Positions 8,575-16,226 of a stretch of 40,827 bases of DNA are shown here, piece by piece. Source of the DNA: DAOTVX01 sp034436015 (GTDB lineage: Bacteria > Chloroflexota > Anaerolineae > Anaerolineales > Villigracilaceae); the NCBI GenBank assembly GCA_034436015.1, contig DAOTWG010000017.1:1-40827 (forward strand), in the 5' to 3' direction. How positions within the stretch are numbered: position 1 is the first letter of the stretch; each line of letters starts with the position of its first letter. The notes under the pieces were generated by a model. It worked only from the letters and a program-made list of their open reading frames with translations, was not told the DNA's origin and did not search any database. Made by a program: the position numbers and the translations under genes.

Positions 8575-9738
8575 ATGAGCGAAGTGCTCATCGCCGGAAT
8601 CGGTCAGGTCGCGGTTGGAGAGCATTGGGAGATCCCTTTGCGATCTTTGGCAGTGCAGGCAATGCTAGCAGCGACGAAAGACGCCGGCGGCTTACGTCCG
8701 CAGGCGTTGTATGTCGGCAATGCGTTGGCTGCCAATCTCTCTCGCCAGACGCACCTGGGGAATCTGCTTGCGGATTACGGCGGCTTGGTCGGAATCGAAG
8801 CCGAAACGGTGGAAGCAGGAGAGGCCTCGGGCGGCGCCGCGCTGCGACAGGCATATCTAGCGATCAAGAGCGGAATAGTGGACGTCGCGATGGCAGTCGG
8901 CGTGGAGAAGTTTACCGATGTGGTTGGCGCAGAAGTAGAAACTGCCCTGGGTACCCTGACGGACGCCGATTTCGAAGCCGAGCATGGACTGACGCCGGCC
9001 GCGCAAGCTGCCTTGTTGGCGCGCCGTTATCAATACGACTTCGGCGTCCCGACAGACGGCCTGGCCGGCTTTGCCATTACCGCTCATGCGAACGGCGTCC
9101 ATAATCCATACGCCATGTATCGTCGGGCAATTTCGCCGGAAGTCTACCGTAAGGCTTCGTTGGTGTGTGAGCCGCTGAATCTGTTCGACCTAGCGCCCAA
9201 CGCCGACGGCGCAGCTGCCGTTCTCTTGGTTCGCCGCGATCGCTTGCCCGCGGATTCTTCTCGCCCCCTAACGCGCATCGCGGCCTCGGCCGCAGCCACA
9301 GACACACTTGCACTCCACGATCGCTCCGACCCCTTGGCGTTCACAGCCTTGCGTGAGGCGACAGAGCATGCTTTGCAAAAAGCCAGCCTAACGCGTGAGG
9401 CAATCAACCTGTTGGAATATCACGACGCATCCTCTATCCATGCTGCCCTCTCGCTGGAGGCTTCAGGTTTTGCCAAGCGAGGCGAAGGCTGGAGACTAGC
9501 GGCCAATGGCGAGATCGGGCTACATGGCCGCATTCCTTGCGCCACCATGGGCGGACTGAAAGCGCGTGGTCACGCCGGCAGCGCGAGCGGCCTGTATCAG
9601 GCAGTGGAAGCCGTCTTGCAATTGCGCGGCCAGGCCGGGCCAAATCAGGTCCCAGACGCTCGCTGTGCTATGATCCAGTCGCTTTCCGGGCCGGCTTCGT
9701 ATGCCACCGTGCACATTTTGGAACGTATTGAAGGTTGA
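8575..9738 (+). CDS. thiolase-fold protein of the archaeal acetoacetyl-CoA thiolase group, lacking the catalytic Cys
   Basis: A 387-residue thiolase-superfamily protein that, by position, should make acetoacetyl-CoA for the preceding HMG-CoA synthase. The fold is complete: N-terminal nucleophile-elbow region VEAGEASGGAAL (79-90), HDASS (283-287) and GGLKARGHAGSASG (326-339) with H333. At the nucleophile position, where this group normally reads AACASGG, the sequence reads AGEASGG, so Cys is replaced by Glu at residue 83 (codon GAG at 8821). The other Cys residues (C198, C322, C364) are not in the elbow. It should therefore not act as an ordinary thiolase. It could be a scaffold, a decarboxylase- or aldolase-like enzyme, or simply inactive. 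The ATG at 8575 follows GAGAGG; a GTG at 8560 overlaps the previous stop but lacks support. Confidence 0.88.
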   Translation: MSEVLIAGIGQVAVGEHWEIPLRSLAVQAMLAATKDAGGLRPQALYVGNALAANLSRQTHLGNLLADYGGLVGIEAETVEAGEASGGAALRQAYLAIKSGIVDVAMAVGVEKFTDVVGAEVETALGTLTDADFEAEHGLTPAAQAALLARRYQYDFGVPTDGLAGFAITAHANGVHNPYAMYRRAISPEVYRKASLVCEPLNLFDLAPNADGAAAVLLVRRDRLPADSSRPLTRIAASAAATDTLALHDRSDPLAFTALREATEHALQKASLTREAINLLEYHDASSIHAALSLEASGFAKRGEGWRLAANGEIGLHGRIPCATMGGLKARGHAGSASGLYQAVEAVLQLRGQAGPNQVPDARCAMIQSLSGPASYATVHILERIEG

Positions 9739-9773
9739 GAAATGCCTGCTAACGAGCTCGCAAACCGATACAT

Positions 9774-9802
9774 TTGATAGTTTCTGATAGGGCAATATCA
9801 TA
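9774..9802 (+). promoter_or_regulatory. candidate promoter inside the mevalonate cluster, before the DUF35 gene
   Basis: TTGATA (9774-9779) and TATCAT (9797-9802) are 17 bases apart, each one mismatch from consensus. Transcription would start near 9809, a few bases before the AAGGAG of the DUF35 gene. This could let DUF35 be made separately from the upstream genes. Confidence 0.4.
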
Positions 9803-9833
9803 CAATGCAAAAGTGAAGGAGCATAGCGCGTTT

Positions 9834-10238
9834 ATGGAAATCCCACGAAACTGGCGCTTGAAGCAACAACGGTATAGCTTGACAGGGGAGGTCTGCCCTT
9901 ATTGTGATGCGAAGATCTTTCCGCCGCGCGATGTATGCCCTCACTGCGGGCAAGAAGCCAAACAGGCATTCCCCTTTAGCGGACGTGGAACGGTGTATGC
10001 GTTCACGACTGTGTATGAGGCTCCGGCTGGTTTCGTAGAAAGCGCGCCGTACACGGTGGCGCTCGTACAACTGGAAGAAGGCCCGATGGTCACCGCCCAA
10101 CTAACCGATCTGGGCGATCGGCCAATTGAAATTGGCATGCCGGTTGAAATGGTCACGCGTCGCCTGCGGCAGGACGGAGATGAACGCGGGATCATCCTTT
10201 ATGGGTATAAATTCCGCCCGGTGTTGGAGCGCTCATAA
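9834..10238 (+). CDS. DUF35 zinc-ribbon/OB-fold protein (acyl-CoA-associated, thiolase/HMGS partner)
   Basis: A 134-residue protein with a rubredoxin-like zinc ribbon, C21-x2-C24 (CPYC) and C35-x2-C38 (CPHC), followed by an OB-fold domain from about residue 45 to 125. In archaea such a protein bridges acetoacetyl-CoA thiolase and HMG-CoA synthase so that acetoacetyl-CoA passes through a shared CoA-binding site. In actinobacterial steroid breakdown DUF35 proteins partner Cys-less thiolase-like aldolases. Position directly after both thiolase-fold genes supports a complex here. The ATG at 9834 has an AAGGAG 12 bases upstream, which is longer than usual spacing. The cluster ends with a terminator 23 bases later. 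Confidence 0.92.
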   Translation: MEIPRNWRLKQQRYSLTGEVCPYCDAKIFPPRDVCPHCGQEAKQAFPFSGRGTVYAFTTVYEAPAGFVESAPYTVALVQLEEGPMVTAQLTDLGDRPIEIGMPVEMVTRRLRQDGDERGIILYGYKFRPVLERS

Positions 10239-10261
10239 GAGAGGCGCATCGAATCGGGAAG

Positions 10262-10286
10262 CCGCGCGGGAGAGCGCGGTTTTTTT
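10262..10286 (+). terminator. rho-independent terminator of the mevalonate cluster
   Basis: Stem CCGCGC/GCGCGG with loop GGGAGA, followed by seven Ts (10280-10286). It begins 23 bases after the DUF35 stop and points the same way. Confidence 0.9.
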
Positions 10287-10671
10287 GTTCCTGCTGCTAC
10301 TCTATTGTAGGTAAGCGAATCGGTAAAGACAGTTGGAGAGCGACCTGTGACGCGCAGTGCACATCACGGCGCTACAAAGCGCCTCAGGCGAAGGAGTACT
10401 GCGGCTTAGCACGGGCGTTGGTTATCCATCTTCCTGCTCCGCTTGTCTCCTCCTTAAAGTTTGCACTCGAAAACGCGAAGATCTGAACCTAATGCATCTG
10501 AAGCATGCATGCAAAAGTAGGACAACAACTCCTACAAAACCATCTCGCAAACGATACTTGCGTGCACCACTCGCCCTGATATCGAGCTTGACATTCTACT
10601 CGGTTTGGCGCATAATGAAACCGATTTCACTCGCCTTCCTGGAAGTCGAAAACGTTCTTGCGAGGTGTCCC
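10287..10671. other. gene-free leader region before the DUF362 gene
   Basis: About 385 bases between the mevalonate terminator and the DUF362 start. It has a small perfect hairpin GGCGCT-ACAA-AGCGCC at 10368-10383 with no T-run, and the sigma-70-type promoter at 10588-10616. The DUF362 frame is open across part of this region, but the text is unlike protein and lies upstream of the promoter. Confidence 0.5.
10588..10616 (+). promoter_or_regulatory. sigma-70-type promoter of the DUF362 gene
   Basis: A perfect -35 TTGACA (10588-10593), a 17-base spacer and -10 CATAAT (10611-10616). Transcription should begin near 10623. This argues against the ATG at 10615, which lies inside the -10 box, as the gene start and favours the TTG at 10672. 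Confidence 0.75.
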
Positions 10672-11676
10672 TTGTCTACTCAATTCAACCGACGGGATTT
10701 TTTGAAGATGGCGTTTGTCGGTCTTGGGGGGTTGTTTCTCCAACACGCTCTAAGCGCCTGTGGAATCCGTCCACGCCCCTTGCCCTCGCCGACGGCGGCA
10801 GGCGAGCCGACGATGGGCGCCTTGCCGACCGAAACCCAATCGCCTTCGGCAACTCCTGCTGCGCGCCCCGATCTGATTGTTGTGCGTGGCGGCGAGCCCG
10901 AAGAGATGTTGCGCAGGGCGATGGAGGCATTCGGTGGAATGCAAGCCTTTGTACCACCAGGAGCGCGCGTCGTCATCAAGCCGAACATCTGCTCTGCTTC
11001 TCCGCCAGAGTATGCGGCGACGACGAACCCCTTGCTCATCGGCGCGCTGGTGCATTTGTGCCTGGAGGCTGGCGCTGCTCGGGTAACAGTCATGGACTTG
11101 CCGATTCGCGGCTCCGGCGAAGCGGCCTACACTACATCGGGCATACGCGAACAGGTGGAGGCAGCCGGCGGTCAGATGGAAGTCATGAATTCTCTGGGAT
11201 TCCAGGCGGCGCCTATTCCCGAAGGACGCCGCATGAAGACCGCCAATGTCTATCAACCGGCTCTGCAGGCTGACGTGTTGATTAACGTCCCCATAGCCAA
11301 AGATCACTCTACCACGCGGCTCACGCTGGGCATGAAGAATCTGATGGGATTGGTTCCGGATCGAGATCGCGGTTCGATGCACAGGATAGACATTCACCAG
11401 ACGATTGCCGATCTGGCCAGTCTGATTCGGCCGCGCTTAACCATCGTAGATGCCATTCGCATCCTGACGGCCGGCGGCCCGGTGAACCACGACCTGAGCG
11501 CAGTCGAAAGGCGCGATACGCTTATCGTCAGTCCTGACATGGTTGCGGCGGATGCGTACGCCACCTCGCTCTTTGGCCTGAAGCCTGACGACATCGGCTA
11601 TATTGCCCTCGCGGCAGATATGGGCCTGGGGCGCAAAGACTGGCAAGCGCTTCGTGTGGAAGAAATCACAATGTAA
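10672..11676 (+). CDS. DUF362 domain protein, Tat-exported lipoprotein
   Basis: A 334-residue exported protein of the DUF362 family, whose function is largely unknown. Starting at TTG 10672, the N-terminus is a Tat signal with twin Arg at 7-8 (NRRDFLKM), a hydrophobic stretch at 13-27 and a lipobox LSAC with C30, so it is probably folded in the cytoplasm, exported and lipid-anchored. A Pro/Thr/Ser-rich linker (about 31-65) leads to the DUF362 domain (about 68-330) with VVIKPNIC and VLINVPIAKDH. The Tat route suggests a cofactor, but no CxxC cluster is visible. TTG is chosen because GAGGTG lies 4 bases upstream, the Tat motif falls at the right place, and the promoter excludes upstream starts. 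It appears to be a single-gene unit. Confidence 0.85.
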   Translation: MSTQFNRRDFLKMAFVGLGGLFLQHALSACGIRPRPLPSPTAAGEPTMGALPTETQSPSATPAARPDLIVVRGGEPEEMLRRAMEAFGGMQAFVPPGARVVIKPNICSASPPEYAATTNPLLIGALVHLCLEAGAARVTVMDLPIRGSGEAAYTTSGIREQVEAAGGQMEVMNSLGFQAAPIPEGRRMKTANVYQPALQADVLINVPIAKDHSTTRLTLGMKNLMGLVPDRDRGSMHRIDIHQTIADLASLIRPRLTIVDAIRILTAGGPVNHDLSAVERRDTLIVSPDMVAADAYATSLFGLKPDDIGYIALAADMGLGRKDWQALRVEEITM

Positions 11677-12563
11677 ATCGCCGGCGTTTTCTGCTTTTGT
11701 TGCCAACACACAGGGGGTTCGCAGCATAACCGCCAAAGCAGTCTGCCAGGTAGCAGGGGGAGGCTTCGTTGCTTTCGGATGCCTACCCAGATACAGGAAC
11801 GCGGCGTTCTCCTAATTCCTAAACGGGACGCTTCGTCCTGCTATTTTTTCATAGCCTACAGCACCTGTTCTGGGAAACCAATAAGGCGCCACAAGACGCA
11901 ACCCATCGAGCCCGTTTCCACCACAACCCCTCTGTGGCGCTCCGAAATGAAAACGTCCTTACCACAGTTTAGCAGAGCACTCTACTCGCTCTATGGGCAA
12001 TCACCAAAATTGGCCCTGTTGCCAAGATTGATTAGGAACAGAGATAGCGGTCTAGAAATCAGTCAGGCGCCCCGAAAAACGCTCTTTGCCCCTCGACTAG
12101 CCTATGGTCAGGAACAAGTACACCCAACAGTGTAAGTTGTAGACAGTCCTTTGACAATCGGCTCGCGATGTTGCCCCGGCTGCGTTTGCGCGAACGAGTG
12201 GTTTGTCCAAATTTGCACCCGATCACCGAATGCGTGAGTTCCGTCTTCCAGCGTTGGTCTTAGAAACCTTCCAAGCACGTTGCAACGACAACCAAGTTGT
12301 CCCTTGCTTGGCGCTCAAGATCCAGTAGATTTCCCCCCTCGCCGGATGGGTGGGATCACGTCTCGACTCTGAACAGTCCTGCCATCAAAGCCGGAAGCGG
12401 CAGCAAGGCCCAAGCCCGACGTTTGACGAACCGCCTGCCTGGTCTTGCGACGCAGGCAGCCGAGACAAGGCTGTTGGCCGGGCTGGCAGGAAGAGTTGTT
12501 CGGCCTGGGCATGGACCTTTATTGAGGGAAGTTTAGGGTTGACGGTAGTGCGGCTTCCGGCAA
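11677..12563. other. long gene-free region between the DUF362 gene and tRNA-Ser
   Basis: Nearly 900 bases with no supportable gene. Short frames exist but have no motifs, no convincing starts and a composition unlike the neighbouring proteins. It contains a weak terminator-like hairpin (11825-11849) and a GC-rich segment at 12408-12510 with nested complementary blocks that could fold as RNA. I saw no tRNA, IS end or CRISPR repeat. Confidence 0.5.
11825..11849 (+). terminator. possible terminator downstream of the DUF362 gene
   Basis: Stem GGGACG/CGTCCT (one G-T pair) with a 3-base loop CTT, then four bases and a run of six Ts (11844-11849). It is about 150 bases after the DUF362 stop. The gap before the T-run makes it weak. 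Confidence 0.35.
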
Positions 12564-12591
12564 CAAAAAAAAACGCCCCGCGCAGGAGCGT
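12564..12591 (-). terminator. rho-independent terminator of tRNA-Ser
   Basis: Read on the minus strand: stem ACGCTCC/GGGGCGT (one T-G pair), loop TGCGC, then a run of nine Ts. It begins 8 bases after the 3' end of tRNA-Ser. Confidence 0.9.
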
Positions 12592-12598
12592 CTTCAGG

Positions 12599-12685
12599 CG
12601 GAGAGGGCGGGATTTGAACCCGCGTCCCCTTGCGGGGAACACGCTCTCCAGGCGTGCGCGCTAGGCCAGACTACGCGACCTCTCC
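12599..12685 (-). tRNA. tRNA-Ser (anticodon GGA)
   Basis: An 87-base class II tRNA on the minus strand. The acceptor stem is GGAGAGG/CCTCTCC, the anticodon loop is CTGGAGA with anticodon GGA, the long variable arm is TTCCCCGCAAGGGGA, and the T loop is within GGGTTCAAATCCC. Discriminator G; CCA not encoded. It has its own promoter upstream and terminator downstream. Confidence 0.97.
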
Positions 12686-12701
12686 GTTTTGAGCGCGGCA
12701 A

Positions 12702-12710
12702 ATTATACCA
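12702..12710 (-). promoter_or_regulatory. extended -10 promoter of tRNA-Ser
   Basis: TGGTATAAT on the minus strand, a perfect -10 with the TGn extension, 16 bases before the mature tRNA 5' end. No clear -35 is seen, which extended -10 promoters can tolerate. Confidence 0.65.
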
Positions 12711-12751
12711 GAGATTGCAGGAGAACATAGTCGTTGTGGAATACATTGCCA

Positions 12752-13477
12752 TCACGTCGCGTGCAAGCCTTGTCCTACCAGAATACCAACTATGAGTATC
12801 GCGGCAGCAGTCAGGAAGATGCCCAGCGGCCACAAGCCCCAGGACGTCGCCGCCAGGTCTATCGTGGTAATTGCTGCCAGCAGGGTGAGACTACGCCTGC
12901 GGTTGACAACGGAAGACGCGAGCGACCCGGTGGAGAAGAGCAGGCATAGCCCACCCACGGTCAGAACAAGGAACAGTCCAGCCGCAAGCAGGTAAAGATG
13001 TTGCCCGCGTAACCAGGGGAGATTGATGACCAGAATGCCGCAAGTCTGTTCGACATCGCGCATAGGATAGGAAGCGAACGTATACATTTTGACAAAGATA
13101 AAACGCTGCCAAACGATATCTTCGCTCCCGACTTCCCATTCCACGACCCGACTCTCCCCAGGCGCCAGCGTCAACGAGACGGTTTGGGAGCGAAAAAGTT
13201 GCGTGGAACTGGCTTGCAGCTTGACAGAGGGATGCACAGTTCGAGAGGTGGTGTTCCTGAATCGGATACGAACGTAGCCTGTCTCCTGAGGAGTCAGGAA
13301 ATGAGGGCAACGCATGATGTTCGTGGCTTGTTTGCCATAGTGTACAAACCCATAAAACAATGCCTCCACATCGGCCCACAGGAGCAGACCAGAGAGGATC
13401 AGGCCGGCCAAACAACCGACAAGCAGACACAATTGCCCCCATAACAAAGGCAGGCAACGCGACGTTTGCTTTCCCAC
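12752..13477 (-). CDS. membrane protein with an extracytoplasmic beta-rich domain, unknown function
   Basis: A 241-residue protein that I do not recognise. A transmembrane helix at about 13-34 leads to an outside domain (about 45-158) whose text (GYVRIRFRNTT, SLTLAPGESRVVEWEV) resembles an Ig/DUF11-type beta-sandwich. Three further hydrophobic segments follow at about 160-182, 194-212 and 216-237. The start is GTG at 13477; it has no ribosome-binding site, but a TAGAAT lies 7 bases upstream, so the message may be leaderless. It lies 45 bases after the comEC stop on the same strand and could also be read from there. Confidence 0.75.
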   Translation of the reverse strand: MGKQTSRCLPLLWGQLCLLVGCLAGLILSGLLLWADVEALFYGFVHYGKQATNIMRCPHFLTPQETGYVRIRFRNTTSRTVHPSVKLQASSTQLFRSQTVSLTLAPGESRVVEWEVGSEDIVWQRFIFVKMYTFASYPMRDVEQTCGILVINLPWLRGQHLYLLAAGLFLVLTVGGLCLLFSTGSLASSVVNRRRSLTLLAAITTIDLAATSWGLWPLGIFLTAAAILIVGILVGQGLHAT

Positions 13478-13484
13478 AAAATGG

Positions 13485-13490
13485 ATTCTA
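13485..13490 (-). promoter_or_regulatory. -10-like element abutting the membrane protein start
   Basis: TAGAAT on the minus strand, with 7 bases between it and the GTG at 13477, so transcription would begin at or next to the start codon. The -35 region is poor. Confidence 0.35.
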
Positions 13491-13522
13491 CCACAGCGGT
13501 TGCGCCTCGGGTGAAGGAAAAG

Positions 13523-15901
13523 CTACTCTGCCCTGCGTTGCACAGCGACCGAGCATTGAACTCCATCACTCACGATTTCTATCCAGCCGTTCACATCCGT
13601 TCGCAAAAGAGTATATCCTTCCACGTTCTTGATCGTCTGCGGACTGGGCAAGCCGTTTGGATCGCCAGCAGCTACGCTCAGGAGGACAATTTGAGGGTAA
13701 AGGGCCGCAATCCATTCCGGTGGATTGAGCAGGACATTCCCCGAATCGGCAAGCAATAGGACAGAAACGCCGCCGATCTTTTTCCCATACTCCAAGCGAG
13801 AAAGTGTCTCTAGGTCCGCGCCTATGGGAAGTAGGGCGCGGAAGTTTCCTTGTGAGAGAAGCAATACCGCGCCGCGTGGGGTTATGTCTACTACTTCAAG
13901 CCGACCGCCGTTGCCCAAGTCAAGTCCGCCGCCAACGACGGCGTAATGGATAGGCGTTTGCATCTCTATCAGTTGGCGTTCTACCCGACTCGCCGCGCTC
14001 GAGGCGGCGCGCCGCCCGGCCCAGAGCACGGCGTCAGGCGGGTAACGCTCCAACAAGCGCGGCAGGGCAGCAATCTGATTCTCTTGCGGCGAGGCAACGA
14101 CCAGCCAGTCTATTTTGCGTCGCATAGGCGAGAGACGACGCCCGAGCATGTCGGAAAGTCGCGAGGGCGACTCGCCGCCGTTGATCAGAACCGTCCTGCC
14201 ATCGGGTGTCTGAATCAAAATGGCATCGGCGCTACCAACGTTCAGGATCGTGACATGCCAGCGCCCATCCGGCATTCTGGCAACGGCGCTCCACGTCAGA
14301 AAGACGGCAATACTAAGCGTCGCCAAGAGAAGAGCAGGCGAGAGAACAATTTTCCATTTGCTTCGTATACGTGGAGGACAGAACGTTGCCCCGAAGAGGA
14401 GGACGTAAAACCCGATAAAAAGCCAGAAGGAGAACTCTCCCAGGTCGACCACGCCGTGTGGAAAGCGAGCGAAGAACTCGACCATCCGAATCGTGTAGGC
14501 CGGAAACGGCCAGGCTAGATAGGCAAGCACTTGACCGATGGGCAACCAGAGAAGGCTGCCGAGTAAAGCAAGACCGCCTAACACCATGACCGGGGGTTGC
14601 GCCGGCAAGATGAAGGGGTTTGCCAGAAAGGACACGAGGGAAAGACGTTGAAAATGATACATCGTGACCGGAAGCGTGGTGACCTGCGCGGCTAGTGTGA
14701 AAAGCAGGTACTCGGCCAACTGCCTGGCAAGGTGCTGCGCCAGCGAAACAGTAGTCCGGCGAGCAAGTTGTCGCGATGCCCATTCCTGAAGCGGCGCAGC
14801 ATACAGAATCAACCCCAGTGTGGCAGCGAAGGAGAGCTGGAAACCGACGTCCCAAAGCGCAAAAGGCGTGATCGCGCACATGACCGCTGCGGTGAAGAGC
14901 AGAATGTTGAGACCGCCGGTTCGCCGGCCGACCTGGTGAGCGTACATCCCCAACACGCCCATAATCGCCGCGCGCACCACCGAGGCCGCCGCACCTACCA
15001 AAATCGTATAGAGAGCGACGCCCAGCGCAGCCACGAGGCCCCCCCGTTGCCTCCCCAGAAAACGGCTGAAGACAGCGACGAGCAAACCGGCGATGATGGC
15101 GATGTTGAAACCGGAAATGGCAATAATATGGGCCGTACCGGTATCCTTGAACGCTTGTTGCAGGGAGTAGGGCAGGCCGTTGTCATTGCCAAGCAAGATT
15201 CCAGCAAGCAATGAAGCTTCCGGATCCGGGAAGATGCGGTATAGGCGGCGAAAAGAGACTTGCTTAAGAGCGTATAGGCGCGCCAGAACGTTGTTGCCGG
15301 CGAATAGATGGAGATCGGTCGCTTCCGCATCGTTCATCATGCTGTACACGCCTTGTAGGCTCAAGTACTCTCGATAGGAGAACTCCTCGCTCTGCGGCGG
15401 CGTGACAAGATGACCGCGCAGTCGGATCGCCGCACCGTACGTCAGGTCATCGGCGCTATCCACGCGCGCCAACACTTGACCATGAACGGGAACTTTCCCG
15501 TTATCGCCGATATCTAACCATTCGGCCTCTACGCGCAAGTTCGCGTACGCGTCGCGCACATCGGGCGGCTCAACGACAAAGCCGGTCAGGACGACTTCCT
15601 GAGGACGATCGTTATACCAGGCAATATGCCTTTCGTCCAGGACAGGCAATGCTTGCTGATAACGCGCCGCGCCGAGACAGAACGCTGCCAGGCTGAGAAA
15701 AACGAGCGCAAGAACGACGGGAATCTTCGGCGCGCGTCGCCGCAAGACGAACATGAGAAGCGCTAGGAGAAAAGCGTCTACTCCTAGTAGCAACACCGTG
15801 CGCGCCGTTACCGGTCTCTGGCTGGCAAATAGGATGCCGGCAATGAATCCACCAGAAAGCCACATCAGCGGCAGATAACTTACCAGCGGACGAGAAGACA
15901 T
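13523..15901 (-). CDS. comEC: ComEC/Rec2 DNA-uptake channel with degenerate metallo-beta-lactamase-like domain
   Basis: A 792-residue polytopic protein for passing single-stranded DNA across the inner membrane in natural transformation. Order: two to three N-terminal helices and an OB-like DUF4131 region (about 10-200), the Competence domain with SLLAGILLG at 230-238 and HIIAISGFNIAII at 258-270 and about eight more helices (to about 540), then a metallo-beta-lactamase-like domain (549 to end). In most relatives that domain has LIDGG and HxHxDH. Here the first reads LINGG (573-576) and the second VVASPQENQ (601-609), so the metal ligands are missing. The ATG at 15901 is preferred; a GTG six codons upstream is possible. 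Neither has a clear ribosome-binding site. No other competence gene is in the window. Confidence 0.93.
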   Translation of the reverse strand: MSSRPLVSYLPLMWLSGGFIAGILFASQRPVTARTVLLLGVDAFLLALLMFVLRRRAPKIPVVLALVFLSLAAFCLGAARYQQALPVLDERHIAWYNDRPQEVVLTGFVVEPPDVRDAYANLRVEAEWLDIGDNGKVPVHGQVLARVDSADDLTYGAAIRLRGHLVTPPQSEEFSYREYLSLQGVYSMMNDAEATDLHLFAGNNVLARLYALKQVSFRRLYRIFPDPEASLLAGILLGNDNGLPYSLQQAFKDTGTAHIIAISGFNIAIIAGLLVAVFSRFLGRQRGGLVAALGVALYTILVGAAASVVRAAIMGVLGMYAHQVGRRTGGLNILLFTAAVMCAITPFALWDVGFQLSFAATLGLILYAAPLQEWASRQLARRTTVSLAQHLARQLAEYLLFTLAAQVTTLPVTMYHFQRLSLVSFLANPFILPAQPPVMVLGGLALLGSLLWLPIGQVLAYLAWPFPAYTIRMVEFFARFPHGVVDLGEFSFWLFIGFYVLLFGATFCPPRIRSKWKIVLSPALLLATLSIAVFLTWSAVARMPDGRWHVTILNVGSADAILIQTPDGRTVLINGGESPSRLSDMLGRRLSPMRRKIDWLVVASPQENQIAALPRLLERYPPDAVLWAGRRAASSAASRVERQLIEMQTPIHYAVVGGGLDLGNGGRLEVVDITPRGAVLLLSQGNFRALLPIGADLETLSRLEYGKKIGGVSVLLLADSGNVLLNPPEWIAALYPQIVLLSVAAGDPNGLPSPQTIKNVEGYTLLRTDVNGWIEIVSDGVQCSVAVQRRAE

Positions 15902-16226
15902 CGCGGGGCGCAAATCCACGGCAAGAGTCGCTTACATACTGATTTCTCGTTCCCCATACCAGGAACAGAGTAATTCTACACCGAATCGGCTTGTCAATGG
16001 ACGGGACACGAGATCGTCACTCCATACTGTACTCGTTGCGGTCGAGTTATTTAGCCACAGTATCCACGAACTCCACGCTGTGTTCTCTAGAATGGCGATT
16101 GCAGGGCATTTTTCTCGGCGTATTGAACGGCGCCCCCTCCCCTGTTCTTGTTTGCGTTATTGCCCCAGCATGTTCGCCTTTGGATGCCAGCGACACGAAA
16201 CCAGAATTGTCGGAAAGCGTAAAGGG
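15902..16226. other. gene-free region upstream of comEC
   Basis: About 325 bases between the SDR gene stop and comEC. It holds a minus-strand TTGACA (15992-15997) and a TAGAAT (15973-15978), but they are only 13 bases apart, so this is at best a poor promoter. No terminator was seen for the SDR operon. No coding frame here looks real. Confidence 0.4.

Noticed and set aside
8821..8823. Cys-to-Glu change in the thiolase as a simple sequencing error
   Set aside because: GAG differs from Cys codons TGC/TGT at all three positions, and the residue before it also differs from the usual form, with the frame intact; a single error cannot explain it.
10357..10671. 105-codon N-terminal extension of the DUF362 protein
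   Set aside because: It would bury the Tat signal inside the protein, and the promoter at 10588-10616 lies within it.
11779..12135. 118-residue plus-strand frame in the gene-free region
   Set aside because: No motif, no ribosome-binding site and protein text unlike any neighbour; probably a chance frame.
12297..12664. Two plus-strand frames of 79 and 104 residues before tRNA-Ser
   Set aside because: They overlap each other and the tRNA-Ser, and fall over a GC-rich segment better explained as structured RNA or non-coding.
15973..15997. TTGACA and TAGAAT as a comEC promoter
   Set aside because: The spacing is 13 bases, too short for a normal sigma-70 promoter; kept only as a remark on the region.
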